64,000 bases of DNA from contig NZ_JACHJR010000001.1 of assembly GCF_014203705.1 (NCBI RefSeq), forward strand, positions 1,116,001 through 1,180,000. Reading direction: 5' to 3'. Each line of letters opens with the position of its first letter. Position 1 is the stretch's first letter. The notes under the pieces were generated by a model, which ran no database searches, was not told the DNA's origin, and saw nothing but the letters and a program-made list of their open reading frames with translations. The position numbers were made by a program, and so were the translations under genes. Below, in pieces: positions 50,080-61,680 of this stretch. This stretch comes from Kitasatospora gansuensis. Its GTDB lineage: Bacteria > Actinomycetota > Actinomycetes > Streptomycetales > Streptomycetaceae.

Positions 50080-50459
50080 CCACTGCCCCGCCCGCCACCG
50101 AGAGCGCCTTCGCCGTCCAGGTGGTCCGCCGCTTCTACGAGTTGGTCGACCGCGGCGACGCCCCCGGCCTGGCCGCGCTGTTCGCGCCGGACGCCGAGTA
50201 CCGCCGCCCCGGCTACGGGCTGATGACCGGACCCGAGGGCCTGCTCGGCTTCTACGGGCGGGACCGCACCATCCGCGCGGGCAACCACACCCTGACCACC
50301 GTGCTCGCGGACGGCCCGACGGTCGGCGTCTTCGGCGAGTTCCACGGCGTGCTGCACTCCGGCGAGCCGGTCGACCTGCGCTTCGCCGACAGCTTCACCG
50401 TCCGCCCCGACGGGCTGTTCGCCACCCGCGACACCTACTTCTTCGCTCCGCTCGTCTGA
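50076..50459 (+). CDS. SnoaL-like / NTF2-fold protein
   Basis: A 127-aa protein with the cone-shaped NTF2/SnoaL fold pattern: N-terminal helix ([13 protein letters not shown]), [26 protein letters not shown], and strands ending in DTYFFAPLV. Members of this superfamily act as cyclases, isomerases, hydratases or hydroxylases on small ligands, so the reaction cannot be told. Its ATG overlaps the NRPS stop by four bases, which ties it to the peptide pathway, perhaps a late tailoring or precursor step. Confidence 0.8.
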   Translation: MTTAPPATESAFAVQVVRRFYELVDRGDAPGLAALFAPDAEYRRPGYGLMTGPEGLLGFYGRDRTIRAGNHTLTTVLADGPTVGVFGEFHGVLHSGEPVDLRFADSFTVRPDGLFATRDTYFFAPLV

Positions 50460-50491
50460 TCCCCCCTCAACTCTCGACAAGGAGTCCCATC

Positions 50492-51553
50492 ATGACCACC
50501 ACCCTCGAGCCCACCACCCAGGTCGTCGCCAACCCCGGCCACGGCGAGTCCTTCACCGAGCACATGATCAGCATGGAGTGGAACGAGCAGGACGGCTGGT
50601 CCACCCCCGAGCTGACCCCCCTGCAGAACCTCTCCATCCACCCCGGCATGATCGGCCTGCACTACGGCCAGGTCGCCTTCGAGGGCCTCAAGGCGCACCG
50701 CCGGGCCGACGGCTCGATGGGCGTCTGGCGCTCCGCCGACCACGCGCTGCGGTTCCAGCGCTCCTGCGCCCGGCTGGCCATGCCGGAGCTCCCGGCGGAC
50801 GTCTTCGTCTCGGTGATCGACCAGCTGATCAACGCCGACCAGGGCAGCCTGTCCGACGACCCGTCACACAGCATCTACATCCGGCCGATGATGTTCGGCA
50901 CCGACACCTCGCTGATGCTGCGGCCGTCCCGGACCTACCGCTTCCTGCTGATGGCCTTCGTCGCGGGCGGCTTCTTCGGCGAGAACACCGAGTCGGTCTC
51001 GGTCTTCGTCAGCCACGACTACGTCCGGGCCTTCCCCGGCGGCACCGGCAATGTGAAGATCGCGGGCAACTACGCCCCGTCCTTCCTGGCCCAGCGCGAG
51101 GCGGAGGCGGCCGGCTGCCAGCAGGTGGTCTGGCTGGACGCGGTGGAGCGGCGCTACCTGGAGGAGATGGGCGGGATGAACATGTTCCTGGTCCGCGGCC
51201 AGGGCGCCGACGCCCAGGTGATCACCCCTCAGCTCACCGGCACCCTGCTGCCCGGCGTCACCCGCAACACCATCCTGACCCTGGCCGAGCGGCTCGGGCA
51301 CCGGGTCGGCGAGGAGCGGATCACCCTGGAGCAGTGGCGCCGCGAGTGCGCCGACGGCACCATCTCCGAGGTCTTCGCCTGCGGCACCGCCGCCGTGGTC
51401 ACCCCCGTCGGCAAGGTCCGCGACCGGGACGGCGACTGGACCATCGGCACCGGCACCCCCGGCCCGGTCACCCGCGCCCTGCGCACCGCCCTGACCGACC
51501 TGCACCACGGCCTCGCCGCCGACCCCGCGGGCTGGCTGCACGCCACCCGCTGA
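50492..51553 (+). CDS. Branched-chain amino acid aminotransferase (IlvE-like), cluster copy
   Basis: Fold-type IV PLP aminotransferase of 353 aa, with AAGGAG eight bases before the ATG. The conserved HYGQVAFEGLKAHR near residue 60, the PLP-binding Lys189 in GNVKIAGNYAPS and the EEMGGMNMF motif identify the BCAT family. The enzyme interconverts Val, Leu or Ile with their 2-oxo acids. Being the last gene before the terminator of the NRPS block, it probably feeds aliphatic or beta-branched amino acids to the synthetases, which agrees with their valine/isoleucine-like pockets. A housekeeping role is possible but less likely given the position. Confidence 0.9.
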   Translation: MTTTLEPTTQVVANPGHGESFTEHMISMEWNEQDGWSTPELTPLQNLSIHPGMIGLHYGQVAFEGLKAHRRADGSMGVWRSADHALRFQRSCARLAMPELPADVFVSVIDQLINADQGSLSDDPSHSIYIRPMMFGTDTSLMLRPSRTYRFLLMAFVAGGFFGENTESVSVFVSHDYVRAFPGGTGNVKIAGNYAPSFLAQREAEAAGCQQVVWLDAVERRYLEEMGGMNMFLVRGQGADAQVITPQLTGTLLPGVTRNTILTLAERLGHRVGEERITLEQWRRECADGTISEVFACGTAAVVTPVGKVRDRDGDWTIGTGTPGPVTRALRTALTDLHHGLAADPAGWLHATR

Positions 51554-51562
51554 CGGCACGAG

Positions 51563-51600
51563 AAGAGGCGGGTCCGGGCACTCCCGGACCCGCCTCTTTT
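51563..51600 (+). terminator. Strong rho-independent terminator closing the NRPS operon
   Basis: A perfect 16-bp stem (51563-51578 with 51583-51598), 4-base loop and a TTTT run at 51597-51600, starting ten bases after the aminotransferase stop. It marks the functional end of the biosynthetic cluster and separates it from the encapsulin unit. Confidence 0.92.
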
Positions 51601-51846
51601 CGTTCGGACACGTTCTTGAGCAGAAAATTCCACTGATAAGCACATGATGGCCATTCTTCACCTGATCAGGCGAGCGGACGGGCGGTCTCGGGCTTCCGGC
51701 CGCGCTGACGATCTAGTGTCGTGGATGACCGGGGAGCAGGGTCGGCACCGTTGCTGACACCGCCAACCCCGGTTTATCTACGCATATTTGACGACCTGTC
51801 AGGACGACAGGCGGTCCGCCGTGACCACATGAAGGAGACCCGGCAG

Positions 51847-55595
<3,749 letters not shown>

Positions 55596-55606
55596 TCATG
55601 AACCGG

Positions 55607-55635
55607 GGGTCCGGGTGTACGCACCCGGGCCCTTT
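55607..55635 (+). terminator. Terminator after geosmin synthase
   Basis: An 11-bp stem with one G-U pair (55607-55617 with 55622-55632), tetraloop TACG and TTT tail, 12 bases after the stop. Confidence 0.85.
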
Positions 55636-55703
55636 CGGCACACCGTCCCCTTCGCACATTCATCACACTGGCTGACGATCGGTTAGCCCTTTCGAGGTAT
55701 TCA

Positions 55704-56453
55704 GTGTCCAACTGGAGAACCTATCCACCCGGTCGCTCGGTGATCTTCCACGTGAGCGACAACTCCCCTTCGACAGCGCGCCGATGGCTCTGGCGAGCTG
55801 TCACGGTCGCGGGTGCGACCGCGCTCTGCTCCGTCCTGGCCGGGGCCGCTCCCAGCGCACCCCAGGACCACGGGCACCCGCCCGGCAACGGCTACGGGTG
55901 GTGCGCACACGTCGAGTTGGGCCTCGCACCGGTCTCGGTCGAGGTCACCGCCGAGTTCGACCTCGGCCAGGGGCATGGTCACGACCACTGCCCCTGCCCG
56001 TGGCCCTGGCCCTGGCCGCCGCACCACTCGTGCCCGCCGAAGCCGACACCAACGCCGACCCCCACTCCCACCCCGAAGCCCTCGCCCAAGCCGACCCCGC
56101 CGCCGTCACCGACCCCGCCGCCTCCTCCGCCGCCCGCCTCCCCCAAACCGCCGACGCCGCCGCGTCCGACGCCGACCCCGACGCCGCCCCGCGCGGTCGT
56201 ACCGCCCCCGGTGGCCAAGCCGACACCAACGCCGACGCCCACACCGACGCCGACCGTGACACCGCCACGCCCCCTGCCCGCACCTGCCGTAACGTTCCGC
56301 CGCCCGGCCCCCGTCGCGGCCGTCGATCCGCCCAAGCGGACCTCCATGCCGCCGACCAGGACCGTCCTGCTGGTGACCGTCCCGGCCGTCCTCGCCGCCG
56401 GGGCCCTGCGGCCCCGCGGACGCTCGTCCGGCGGTGGCCGTGGCCGCTCCTGA
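55704..56453 (+). CDS. Exported proline/threonine-rich cell-surface protein
   Basis: A GTG-initiated 249-aa protein. The N-terminus has basic residues (TARRWLWRA) and a hydrophobic segment VTVAGATALCSVLAGAAPS, a likely signal peptide. A short His/Cys/Trp-rich part (HGHDHCPCPWPWPWPPHHSC) comes next, then about 100 residues of PT, PK and PPP repeats. A hydrophobic helix (VLLVTVPAVLAAGAL) precedes an Arg/Gly tail at the C-terminus, so the protein may be anchored at both ends in the envelope. The Cys/His cluster could bind metal. I do not recognise a family. The repetitive Pro codons make the DNA low in complexity, so frameshifts here are possible. Confidence 0.62.
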   Translation: MSNWRTYPPGRSVIFHVSDNSPSTARRWLWRAVTVAGATALCSVLAGAAPSAPQDHGHPPGNGYGWCAHVELGLAPVSVEVTAEFDLGQGHGHDHCPCPWPWPWPPHHSCPPKPTPTPTPTPTPKPSPKPTPPPSPTPPPPPPPASPKPPTPPRPTPTPTPPRAVVPPPVAKPTPTPTPTPTPTVTPPRPLPAPAVTFRRPAPVAAVDPPKRTSMPPTRTVLLVTVPAVLAAGALRPRGRSSGGGRGRS

Positions 56454-56521
56454 ACTCCCGTTCCCGGCACGTCCCCTGAACGAACCCCACCATCCCCGGA
56501 ACACCGAATTGGAGCTCTCTC

Positions 56522-57283
56522 ATGTCTGAGTGGGTGGCACTCCTCATCGCCATGGCCGCGGTCTGCGCCGTGGTGCTGGCGGTCGTCGTACTGCGACAAC
56601 GTCGAGTCGGTGAGGACGACGACCCGTCGGAGACGCCGGACGTCATCGAGTACATGACCATGATGATCGGCGTGGTCTACGCGATCGTCCTCGGCCTCGC
56701 CATCGCCGGCGTCTGGGAGGCGATGGGATCGGCCCAGGCCGACACCCTGCGCGAGGCCCAGTCCCTGCACGAGGTGAGCGCCCGCGCCGAGGTGCTCCCG
56801 CCCGACTTCCGCGACAAGGTCCGCAGCCAGGTCGACGCCTACGTCTCGTACGTGGTCAACACCGAGTGGGACTACATGGAGCAGCACGAGGAAATCTCCT
56901 CCGAGGGCACCGAGTTGCTCGCCCAGCTGCGCCGCACGGTGACCGAACGGGCCCCGGAGAACGAGCTCGAGAACCAGGCCTACCAGCCCATGGTCGAACG
57001 CATCGCCACCGCCGACGAGGCCCGCAACTCCCGCGGCCAGAGCGTCGGTCCGACCATGCCGGGCGTGGTCTGGTTCGGCCTGGTGACCGGCGCCGCGGTC
57101 ACCGTCGGCATGCTCTTCGCCCTCCAGATCCGCCGCTCCGCCCGCGAGTTGCTGCTCGCCGCCGCCTTCTCCGCCCTGATCGGCTTCCTGCTCTTCCTGA
57201 TCTGGGACTTCGACAACCCCTTCGGCCGAGGCATCTCGGTCACCGCCCAGCCCTTCATCGACCTCTTCCCCGGCCTCAGTTGA
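56522..57283 (+). CDS. DUF4239 membrane protein, second copy
   Basis: A 253-aa paralogue of the protein at 16769-17533: N-terminal helix, second helix IGVVYAIVLGLAIAGVWEA, soluble middle domain with TLREAQSLHEVSARAE and YVVNTEWDYMEQ, then two C-terminal membrane helices (about 180-225) and a short tail. The pattern REAQSLHEV ... TEWDYM corresponds to the NNYAEAGAV ... VEWPQM region of the other copy. Function unknown (bestrophin-like channel proposed for the family). GGAGCT lies upstream of the ATG. Confidence 0.8.
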   Translation: MSEWVALLIAMAAVCAVVLAVVVLRQRRVGEDDDPSETPDVIEYMTMMIGVVYAIVLGLAIAGVWEAMGSAQADTLREAQSLHEVSARAEVLPPDFRDKVRSQVDAYVSYVVNTEWDYMEQHEEISSEGTELLAQLRRTVTERAPENELENQAYQPMVERIATADEARNSRGQSVGPTMPGVVWFGLVTGAAVTVGMLFALQIRRSARELLLAAAFSALIGFLLFLIWDFDNPFGRGISVTAQPFIDLFPGLS

Positions 57284-57295
57284 CCGGTACGAGGT

Positions 57296-57329
57296 CAGGG
57301 CCCCGGCGGGACGTCCCGCCGGGGCCCTG
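57296..57329. terminator. Bidirectional terminator
   Basis: A perfectly palindromic 34-base stretch with central ACGT lies between the ends of the rightward DUF4239 gene and the leftward hypothetical gene, and can fold on either transcript. Confidence 0.85.
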
Positions 57330-57335
57330 CTGCGT

Positions 57336-57758
57336 TCACAGGAAGCGCCACCAGTCGTCCTGCCCGCGCGCCCAGGGGTCCGGGCGCACCCGGTCCAGGT
57401 AGATCCGGTCCACCGCGCCCACCCCGGACCGGAGTTCACGGGCGGCCCGCAGGGGCATCGCACGGATGGCCTGCTCGATCAGCGTCCGGTCGGCGAGGTC
57501 GTCCTCCTCGCAGCACGGGCAGCGCAACTGCTCCCGGCGGTCGAACGGCTCGTGCTCGCGGCGTCCCCGGACGAAGCGTTCCCAGCCCTCGACCGCGGCC
57601 GCGATGCCACCGGGACGGTCACGCGCGAGCTCGAACGCGGCGACCGCCCGCTGGGCGGCCCCCGACAGGCCGGGCACCACCCGGCGCGGATTGCGGTCGT
57701 AGGGGCGAGGCCCCCGGGGGAGGCCCGCGCGGACGCGGGCGGGCGGCTTACGCGCCAT
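57336..57758 (-). CDS. Conserved hypothetical protein with CPCC motif
   Basis: A basic 140-aa protein, Arg/Pro-rich in the first 30 residues, then a helical region. It has a cluster RCPCCEEDDL near residue 80 that could bind zinc and a C-terminal Trp-rich end (GQDDWWRFL). No catalytic motif is recognised. It starts next to, and diverges from, the DUF5713 gene, 102 bp apart. It is probably a real gene from its codon usage and clear motif, but the function is unknown. Confidence 0.6.
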   Translation of the reverse strand: MARKPPARVRAGLPRGPRPYDRNPRRVVPGLSGAAQRAVAAFELARDRPGGIAAAVEGWERFVRGRREHEPFDRREQLRCPCCEEDDLADRTLIEQAIRAMPLRAARELRSGVGAVDRIYLDRVRPDPWARGQDDWWRFL

Positions 57759-57860
57759 GGGCCTTTCGTCGGCTGTTCATGTCGGCATTCTGCCCGCCGA
57801 TCCCGCCCGCAGGCCACCGAATTGCCGGGCGGTGTCGGTGCGGTGGTGCAGGATGCCGCC

Positions 57861-58202
57861 ATGACGATCACCAACCAGCAGGTGGCTGAAATCCCGTTCC
57901 TGCGCGGGCTCTACAAGGACGACTACTACCCGGACCACGTCGTCGACCAGGGGAAGGCGATCCTGCTGCGGCTGTGCGAGCGGATCGAGGCCGAGCAGCC
58001 GGCGGACCTGCCGGCGCTGTACCTGCTCACCGCGGCCGCGACCGAGGAGTTCAACGCGCTGGAGGCCGTGTTCGAGGCCGCAGGCAGCGAGATCGAGACG
58101 GTGGCCCGAGAGGAGATCGCCGAGGGCTTCTGGTTCGTGGCCAAAGCCTACGGGTTCACCGACGCGGACGTGGAGAAGCTGATCTCCGGCCGGGACTGGT
58201 GA
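57861..58202 (+). CDS. DUF5713 family protein
   Basis: A small 113-aa protein that looks like DUF5713: N-terminal FLRGLYKDDYYPDHVVD, helical AILLRLCERIEAEQPADLPALYLLTAAATEEFN, and the end GFWFVAKAYGFTDADVEKLI. The ATG follows an AGGAT at a short distance, and an earlier in-frame extension is rejected because it overlaps the divergent gene. Mostly helical and soluble; function not known. Confidence 0.78.
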   Translation: MTITNQQVAEIPFLRGLYKDDYYPDHVVDQGKAILLRLCERIEAEQPADLPALYLLTAAATEEFNALEAVFEAAGSEIETVAREEIAEGFWFVAKAYGFTDADVEKLISGRDW

Positions 58203-58205
58203 CGC

Positions 58206-58222
58206 GTTGCCGATCCGGCAAC
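58206..58222 (+). terminator. Small hairpin after the DUF5713 gene
   Basis: GTTGCCG and CGGCAAC pair around ATC, followed shortly by TTT. A second hairpin (CGTCGGG/CCCGACG, 58258-58277) follows. Likely transcription end, just before the TnpB element. Confidence 0.55.
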
Positions 58223-58305
58223 GATCTTTGGCCCGGGGCGGCCGTCGGGCGGAGCATCGTCGGGTAGGCACCCGACGGACGGAGAGCACCTGTTGACTTC
58301 CTCCT

Positions 58306-58319
58306 CCTCGTAAACGAGG
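58306..58319 (-). ncRNA. Right-end hairpin, candidate start of the omega (guide) RNA region
   Basis: CCTCG-TAAA-CGAGG hairpin just downstream of the tnpB stop, in the position of the IS605 right-end stem that also forms the 3' part of TnpB guide RNA. The RNA itself cannot be delimited from sequence alone; it would overlap the 3' end of tnpB and extend across 58293 into flanking DNA as guide. Confidence 0.5.
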
Positions 58320-58329
58320 GGGATTCCCC

Positions 58330-59550
58330 TCAGCCTCGCGACTGAGCCGCTGCGCGTGTGCGCTGCGGTGGGACTACTTCCTGCTTCACCGACGACTGCC
58401 CGCCCGGAGTGCTCCGTTGAGGTCTTACACCGTCTCCACAGGCTGTCACCGCCAGTCCGGCGGCCAGAATGTTGCGGGCTGCATTCACGTCCCGGTCGTG
58501 GGTCGTTCCGCAGCTGCACGTCCACTCACGGACGTTGAGCGGCATCTTTGCCCGGATGGTGCCGCAGGTCGAGCACAGCTTGGACGAGGGGAACCAGCGG
58601 TCGACAACAACCAGCTCCCGTTCGTACCAACCGGCCTTGTACTCCAGCATGGACCGCATCTCGGTCCAGGACGCGTCCGAGATTGCTCGGGACAGCTTCC
58701 TACTCTTGAGCATGTTGCGGACGGCCAGGTCCTCGATCACGAGCGTTTGGTTTTCGCGCACGAGTCGAGTGGTGAGCTTGTGCAGGAAGTCCCTGCGCCG
58801 GTCGGCTATCCGGGCATGGATCTTCGCAGCCTTGATGCGGGCCTTCGCCTGGTTACTGCTGCTCTTGGCCTTGCGGGACAGTTCCCGCTGCGCCTTGGCC
58901 AGGCGCTCGCGGTCCTTGCGCTCATGCCTCGGGTTGGTGATCTTCTCCCCAGTGGAGAGCGTCACCAGGCTGGTGATTCCCGCGTCGATCCCCACGGCCT
59001 TGTTGGGCGCCTCGGGCATGGTCGGCCGGTCGTCACACAGCATGGAGACGAACCAGCGACCGGCCGCATCCTGCGACACGGTCACCGTGGACGGCCGAGT
59101 GTCATCGGGCAGCGATCGGGACCACACGATGGCCAGCGGCTCCGCCATCTTCGCCAAAGTCAGCTGTCCATTGCGGAACCTGAACGCCGAGCTGGTGTAC
59201 TCGGCGGACTTCCGAGACCTCTTCCGGGACTTGAACGTGGGGTACTTCGCCCGCTTCTGCCAGAAGTTGGTGAATGCCCCCTGCAAGTGCCGCAGCGTCT
59301 GCTGCAACGGAACTGACGACACCTCGGACAGGTACGCAAGCTCCTCGGTCTTCTTCCACACCGTCAACATCGCGCTGGTGGCGTTGTAGTTGACCCTCTC
59401 CTGACGCAGCGTCCACGCCTCCGTACGGGCCTGCAACGCCATGTTGTAGACCTTCCGCACACACCCGAACGTGCGCGACAGCTCAGCCGCCTGCGCATCA
59501 CTCGGATAGAAGCGGTACTTGAACGCCCGCCTCACATGGGTGGTCACCAT
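58330..59550 (-). CDS. tnpB: TnpB, RNA-guided nuclease of an IS200/IS605 element
   Basis: A protein of 406 aa. N-terminal HTH (AFKYRFYPSDAQAAEL) and wedge region, then a RuvC nuclease with all acidic residues in place: Asp189 in GIDAGITSL, Glu273 in VIEDLAV, and Asp352/Asp354 in HDRDVNAARN. The zinc ribbon is CSTCG...CSCG (Cys326, 329, 345, 347). Length and motifs correspond to active TnpB, so it should still cleave DNA next to its target motif, guided by the RNA from its right end. The C-terminal 35 residues after NAARNI are low-complexity and typical. Stand-alone copies persist by nuclease activity or by help from tnpA elsewhere. Confidence 0.92.
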   Translation of the reverse strand: MVTTHVRRAFKYRFYPSDAQAAELSRTFGCVRKVYNMALQARTEAWTLRQERVNYNATSAMLTVWKKTEELAYLSEVSSVPLQQTLRHLQGAFTNFWQKRAKYPTFKSRKRSRKSAEYTSSAFRFRNGQLTLAKMAEPLAIVWSRSLPDDTRPSTVTVSQDAAGRWFVSMLCDDRPTMPEAPNKAVGIDAGITSLVTLSTGEKITNPRHERKDRERLAKAQRELSRKAKSSSNQAKARIKAAKIHARIADRRRDFLHKLTTRLVRENQTLVIEDLAVRNMLKSRKLSRAISDASWTEMRSMLEYKAGWYERELVVVDRWFPSSKLCSTCGTIRAKMPLNVREWTCSCGTTHDRDVNAARNILAAGLAVTACGDGVRPQRSTPGGQSSVKQEVVPPQRTRAAAQSRG

Positions 59551-59552
59551 GG

Positions 59553-59578
59553 GTCACAAGCTAACACCTATTTGTGAC
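59553..59578. promoter_or_regulatory. Inverted repeat upstream of tnpB (candidate left end)
   Basis: GTCACAA (59553-59559) and TTGTGAC (59572-59578) form a perfect 7-bp inverted repeat directly upstream of the tnpB start. Either an operator for tnpB or the imperfect hairpin of the element's left end; the sequence does not decide between them. Confidence 0.5.
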
Positions 59579-59709
59579 AACTCGATGGTCAGTCACCCAC
59601 CGAGATGCGCTGGATCGCCCTGACTGCGATCCAGTTCTCCCCGACCCGCTACGCGGGAATTTCGTTTCCCCACCCGGCTGACGCCGGGGGTATCCACGAA
59701 AGGATCCAG

Positions 59710-60321
59710 ATGACCACCGAACAGTTCTGGGACGAGCGCTACGGTCAGAGCGACCGGATCTGGAGCGGCGACCCCAACGCCGCCCTGATCCGCGAGACCG
59801 CCGGCCTCACCCCCGGCACCGTGCTGGAGCTGGGCTGCGGCGAGGGCGCCGACGCGATCTGGCTGGCCGCCCAGGGCTGGCGGGTCACCGCCTCCGACGT
59901 CTCCCGGGTCGCCCTGGCCCGGGCCGCCGAACACGCCGCGGCCGAGGGCGTCGGCGACCGGATCGACTGGCAGCGGCACGACCTCGCCGCCACCTTCCCG
60001 GCCGGCCACTACGACCTGGTCACCGCCAGCTTCCTCTACTCCCCCGACCTCCCCCGGACCGAGATCCTCCGCACCGCCGCCGCAGCCGTCACCCCCGGCG
60101 GCACCCTCCTGATCATCGGCCACGGCCCCTGGCCCGACTGGCACCAGGGCCCGCACCCCGACATCGAACTCCCCACCCCCCAGCAGGTCCTCACCGACCT
60201 GGACCTCCCCACCTGGACCGTCCTCACCTGCGAGGAGTACGAACGCACCCAGACCGGCCCCGCCGGCCAACCCGCCGTCCGGATCGACAACACCCTCAAA
60301 CTCCACCGCCCCACCGACTGA
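59710..60321 (+). CDS. Class I SAM-dependent methyltransferase
   Basis: A methyltransferase of 203 aa with SAM-binding motif I VLELGCGEGADAIWLA (about 37-52), a motif II-like DVSRVALARAAEH, and motif IV DLVTASFLYSP. The N-terminal FWDERYGQSDRIWSGDPN resembles the tellurite-resistance/thiol methyltransferase group (TehB-like). The substrate is unknown. ATG 59710 follows AAAGGA; the open frame extends upstream to 59605 but that part is not conserved-looking. It is the first normal gene after the mobile element. Confidence 0.85.
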   Translation: MTTEQFWDERYGQSDRIWSGDPNAALIRETAGLTPGTVLELGCGEGADAIWLAAQGWRVTASDVSRVALARAAEHAAAEGVGDRIDWQRHDLAATFPAGHYDLVTASFLYSPDLPRTEILRTAAAAVTPGGTLLIIGHGPWPDWHQGPHPDIELPTPQQVLTDLDLPTWTVLTCEEYERTQTGPAGQPAVRIDNTLKLHRPTD

Positions 60322-60423
60322 GACACCGGCTGAGACACCGGAGGCACCGGCGGGTGCCTCCACCGGGCCCGGGTAGGCTGCCGGGTGCCCCGTCCGACCT
60401 GCGTGTTCCCTGCCGAGGTGTCC

Positions 60424-61680
60424 GTGTTGAGCAGTGCCCCGCCCGTTCTGCCGCCCGGGCCGCCGATCGTGGTGGCCGGGATCGGTGCCGACGGCTGGGC
60501 CGGGCTCGGCGAGGGGGCCAGGGCGGCGCTGCGGGCGGCCGGAGTGGTGCTGGGCGGGCCGCGCCAACTCGAGCTGCTGCCCGCCGAGGTGACGGCGGTC
60601 CGGATCGCCTGGCCCACACCGCTGCGGCCCGCCGTCCCCGGGCTGCTGGCCGAGTACGCGGGGCGCGGCCTGGCGGTGCTGGCCAGCGGTGACCCGATGT
60701 TCTTCGGGATCGGCCGGGCCCTCGCCGAGGTCGCGGGGCCCGAGCGGCTGAACGTCCTGCCGCACCCCTCCTCCCTCTCGTACGCCTGCGCCCGGCTGGG
60801 CTGGCCGCTGGAGTCCACCGAGGTGGTCAGTCTGGTCGGCCGCCCGCTGGAGACGCTGAACCTCGCGCTGCACCCCGGCCGTCGCGTCCTGGTGCTGAGC
60901 GCGGACGCCAGCACCCCCGCCGCCGTCGCCGAACTGCTGACCCGTCAGGGCTGGGGCGCGACCCGGCTCCGGGTGCTCGAACAGCTCGGCGGCCCGGACG
61001 AGCACCAGCTGGCCGGCACCGCCGCCGACTGGCCGCACCCGCCCGGCGACCCGCTCAACGTGATCGCCCTCGACTGCGCGGCGGACGGCCCGCGCGGCTC
61101 GGTGGTGCCCGGCCTGCCCGACGACGCGTACGAGTCGGACGGTCAGCTGACCAAGCGTCACGTCCGGGCCGCCACCCTGGCCACCCTCGCCCCGGCCCCC
61201 GGCGAACTGCTCTGGGACATCGGCGGCGGCTCCGGCTCGATCGCGATCGAGTGGCTGCGCGCGCACCGGGACTGCCAGGCCGTCAGCGTCGAACGCTCCC
61301 CCGTCCGGGCCGAGCGGATCGCCCGCAACGCGGCCACCCTCGGCGTCCCCCGGCTGCGGGTGGTGACCGGCCCGGCGCCCGCCGCCCTGGCCGGCCTGCC
61401 GACCCCCGACGCGATCTTCGTCGGCGGCGGCCTCACCGCCCCCGGCCTGCTGGACGCCTGCTGGGCGGCACTCCCGCCCGGCGGACGGCTGGTCGCCAAC
61501 ACCGTGACGCTGGAGTCCGAGGCGCTGCTCACCGAGTGGTACCGGCGACACGGCGGCGACCTGCTCCGGCTGGCGGTGGCACACGCCGTCCCGGTCGGCG
61601 GCTTCACCGGCTGGCGCCAGGCAATGCCGGTCACCCAGTGGTCGGTGGTCAAGGAAACCGAGAGGACCAACACGGCATGA
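60424..61680 (+). CDS. cobL: Precorrin-6Y C5,15-methyltransferase (CbiE-CbiT fusion)
   Basis: A bifunctional enzyme of 418 aa of cobalamin synthesis. The N-terminal CbiE domain (about 1-205) has the tetrapyrrole methylase motif LASGDPMFFGIG near residue 85. The C-terminal CbiT domain (about 215-415) has its SAM motif LLWDIGGGSGSIAIEW. It methylates precorrin-6Y at C5 and C15 and decarboxylates it to precorrin-8. The start is one of several Val/Leu codons (GTG 60424, TTG 60427, GTG 60418) after a GAGG. The next gene, cobM, overlaps the stop. Confidence 0.93.
   Translation: MLSSAPPVLPPGPPIVVAGIGADGWAGLGEGARAALRAAGVVLGGPRQLELLPAEVTAVRIAWPTPLRPAVPGLLAEYAGRGLAVLASGDPMFFGIGRALAEVAGPERLNVLPHPSSLSYACARLGWPLESTEVVSLVGRPLETLNLALHPGRRVLVLSADASTPAAVAELLTRQGWGATRLRVLEQLGGPDEHQLAGTAADWPHPPGDPLNVIALDCAADGPRGSVVPGLPDDAYESDGQLTKRHVRAATLATLAPAPGELLWDIGGGSGSIAIEWLRAHRDCQAVSVERSPVRAERIARNAATLGVPRLRVVTGPAPAALAGLPTPDAIFVGGGLTAPGLLDACWAALPPGGRLVANTVTLESEALLTEWYRRHGGDLLRLAVAHAVPVGGFTGWRQAMPVTQWSVVKETERTNTA

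Larger units (their letters stand above)
58293..59590 (-). mobile_element. Solitary IS200/IS605-type tnpB element
   Basis: An insertion-sequence unit carrying only tnpB, with no tnpA in the window. The right end is placed where the minus strand reads GAAGTCAA (58293-58300), since family members end in TCAA. Just inside it lies a 5-bp stem/TAAA-loop hairpin (58306-58319) as expected for an IS605 right end and for the guide RNA. The left boundary near 59590 is a guess from the hairpin upstream of tnpB. No target duplication is expected in this family. Confidence 0.7.

Noticed and set aside
56040..56280. Short tandem repeats that could suggest a CRISPR or satellite
   Set aside because: They are Pro-Thr codon repeats inside a coding frame, irregular in spacing and without spacer-like unique units.
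55704..57283. Proline-rich and DUF4239 genes as part of the encapsulin system
   Set aside because: A terminator (55607-55635) separates them from geosmin synthase and nothing in their sequences suggests cargo or shell functions.
58417..59389. Plus-strand ORFs of about 300 codons opposite tnpB
   Set aside because: Antisense to a gene with complete TnpB motifs.
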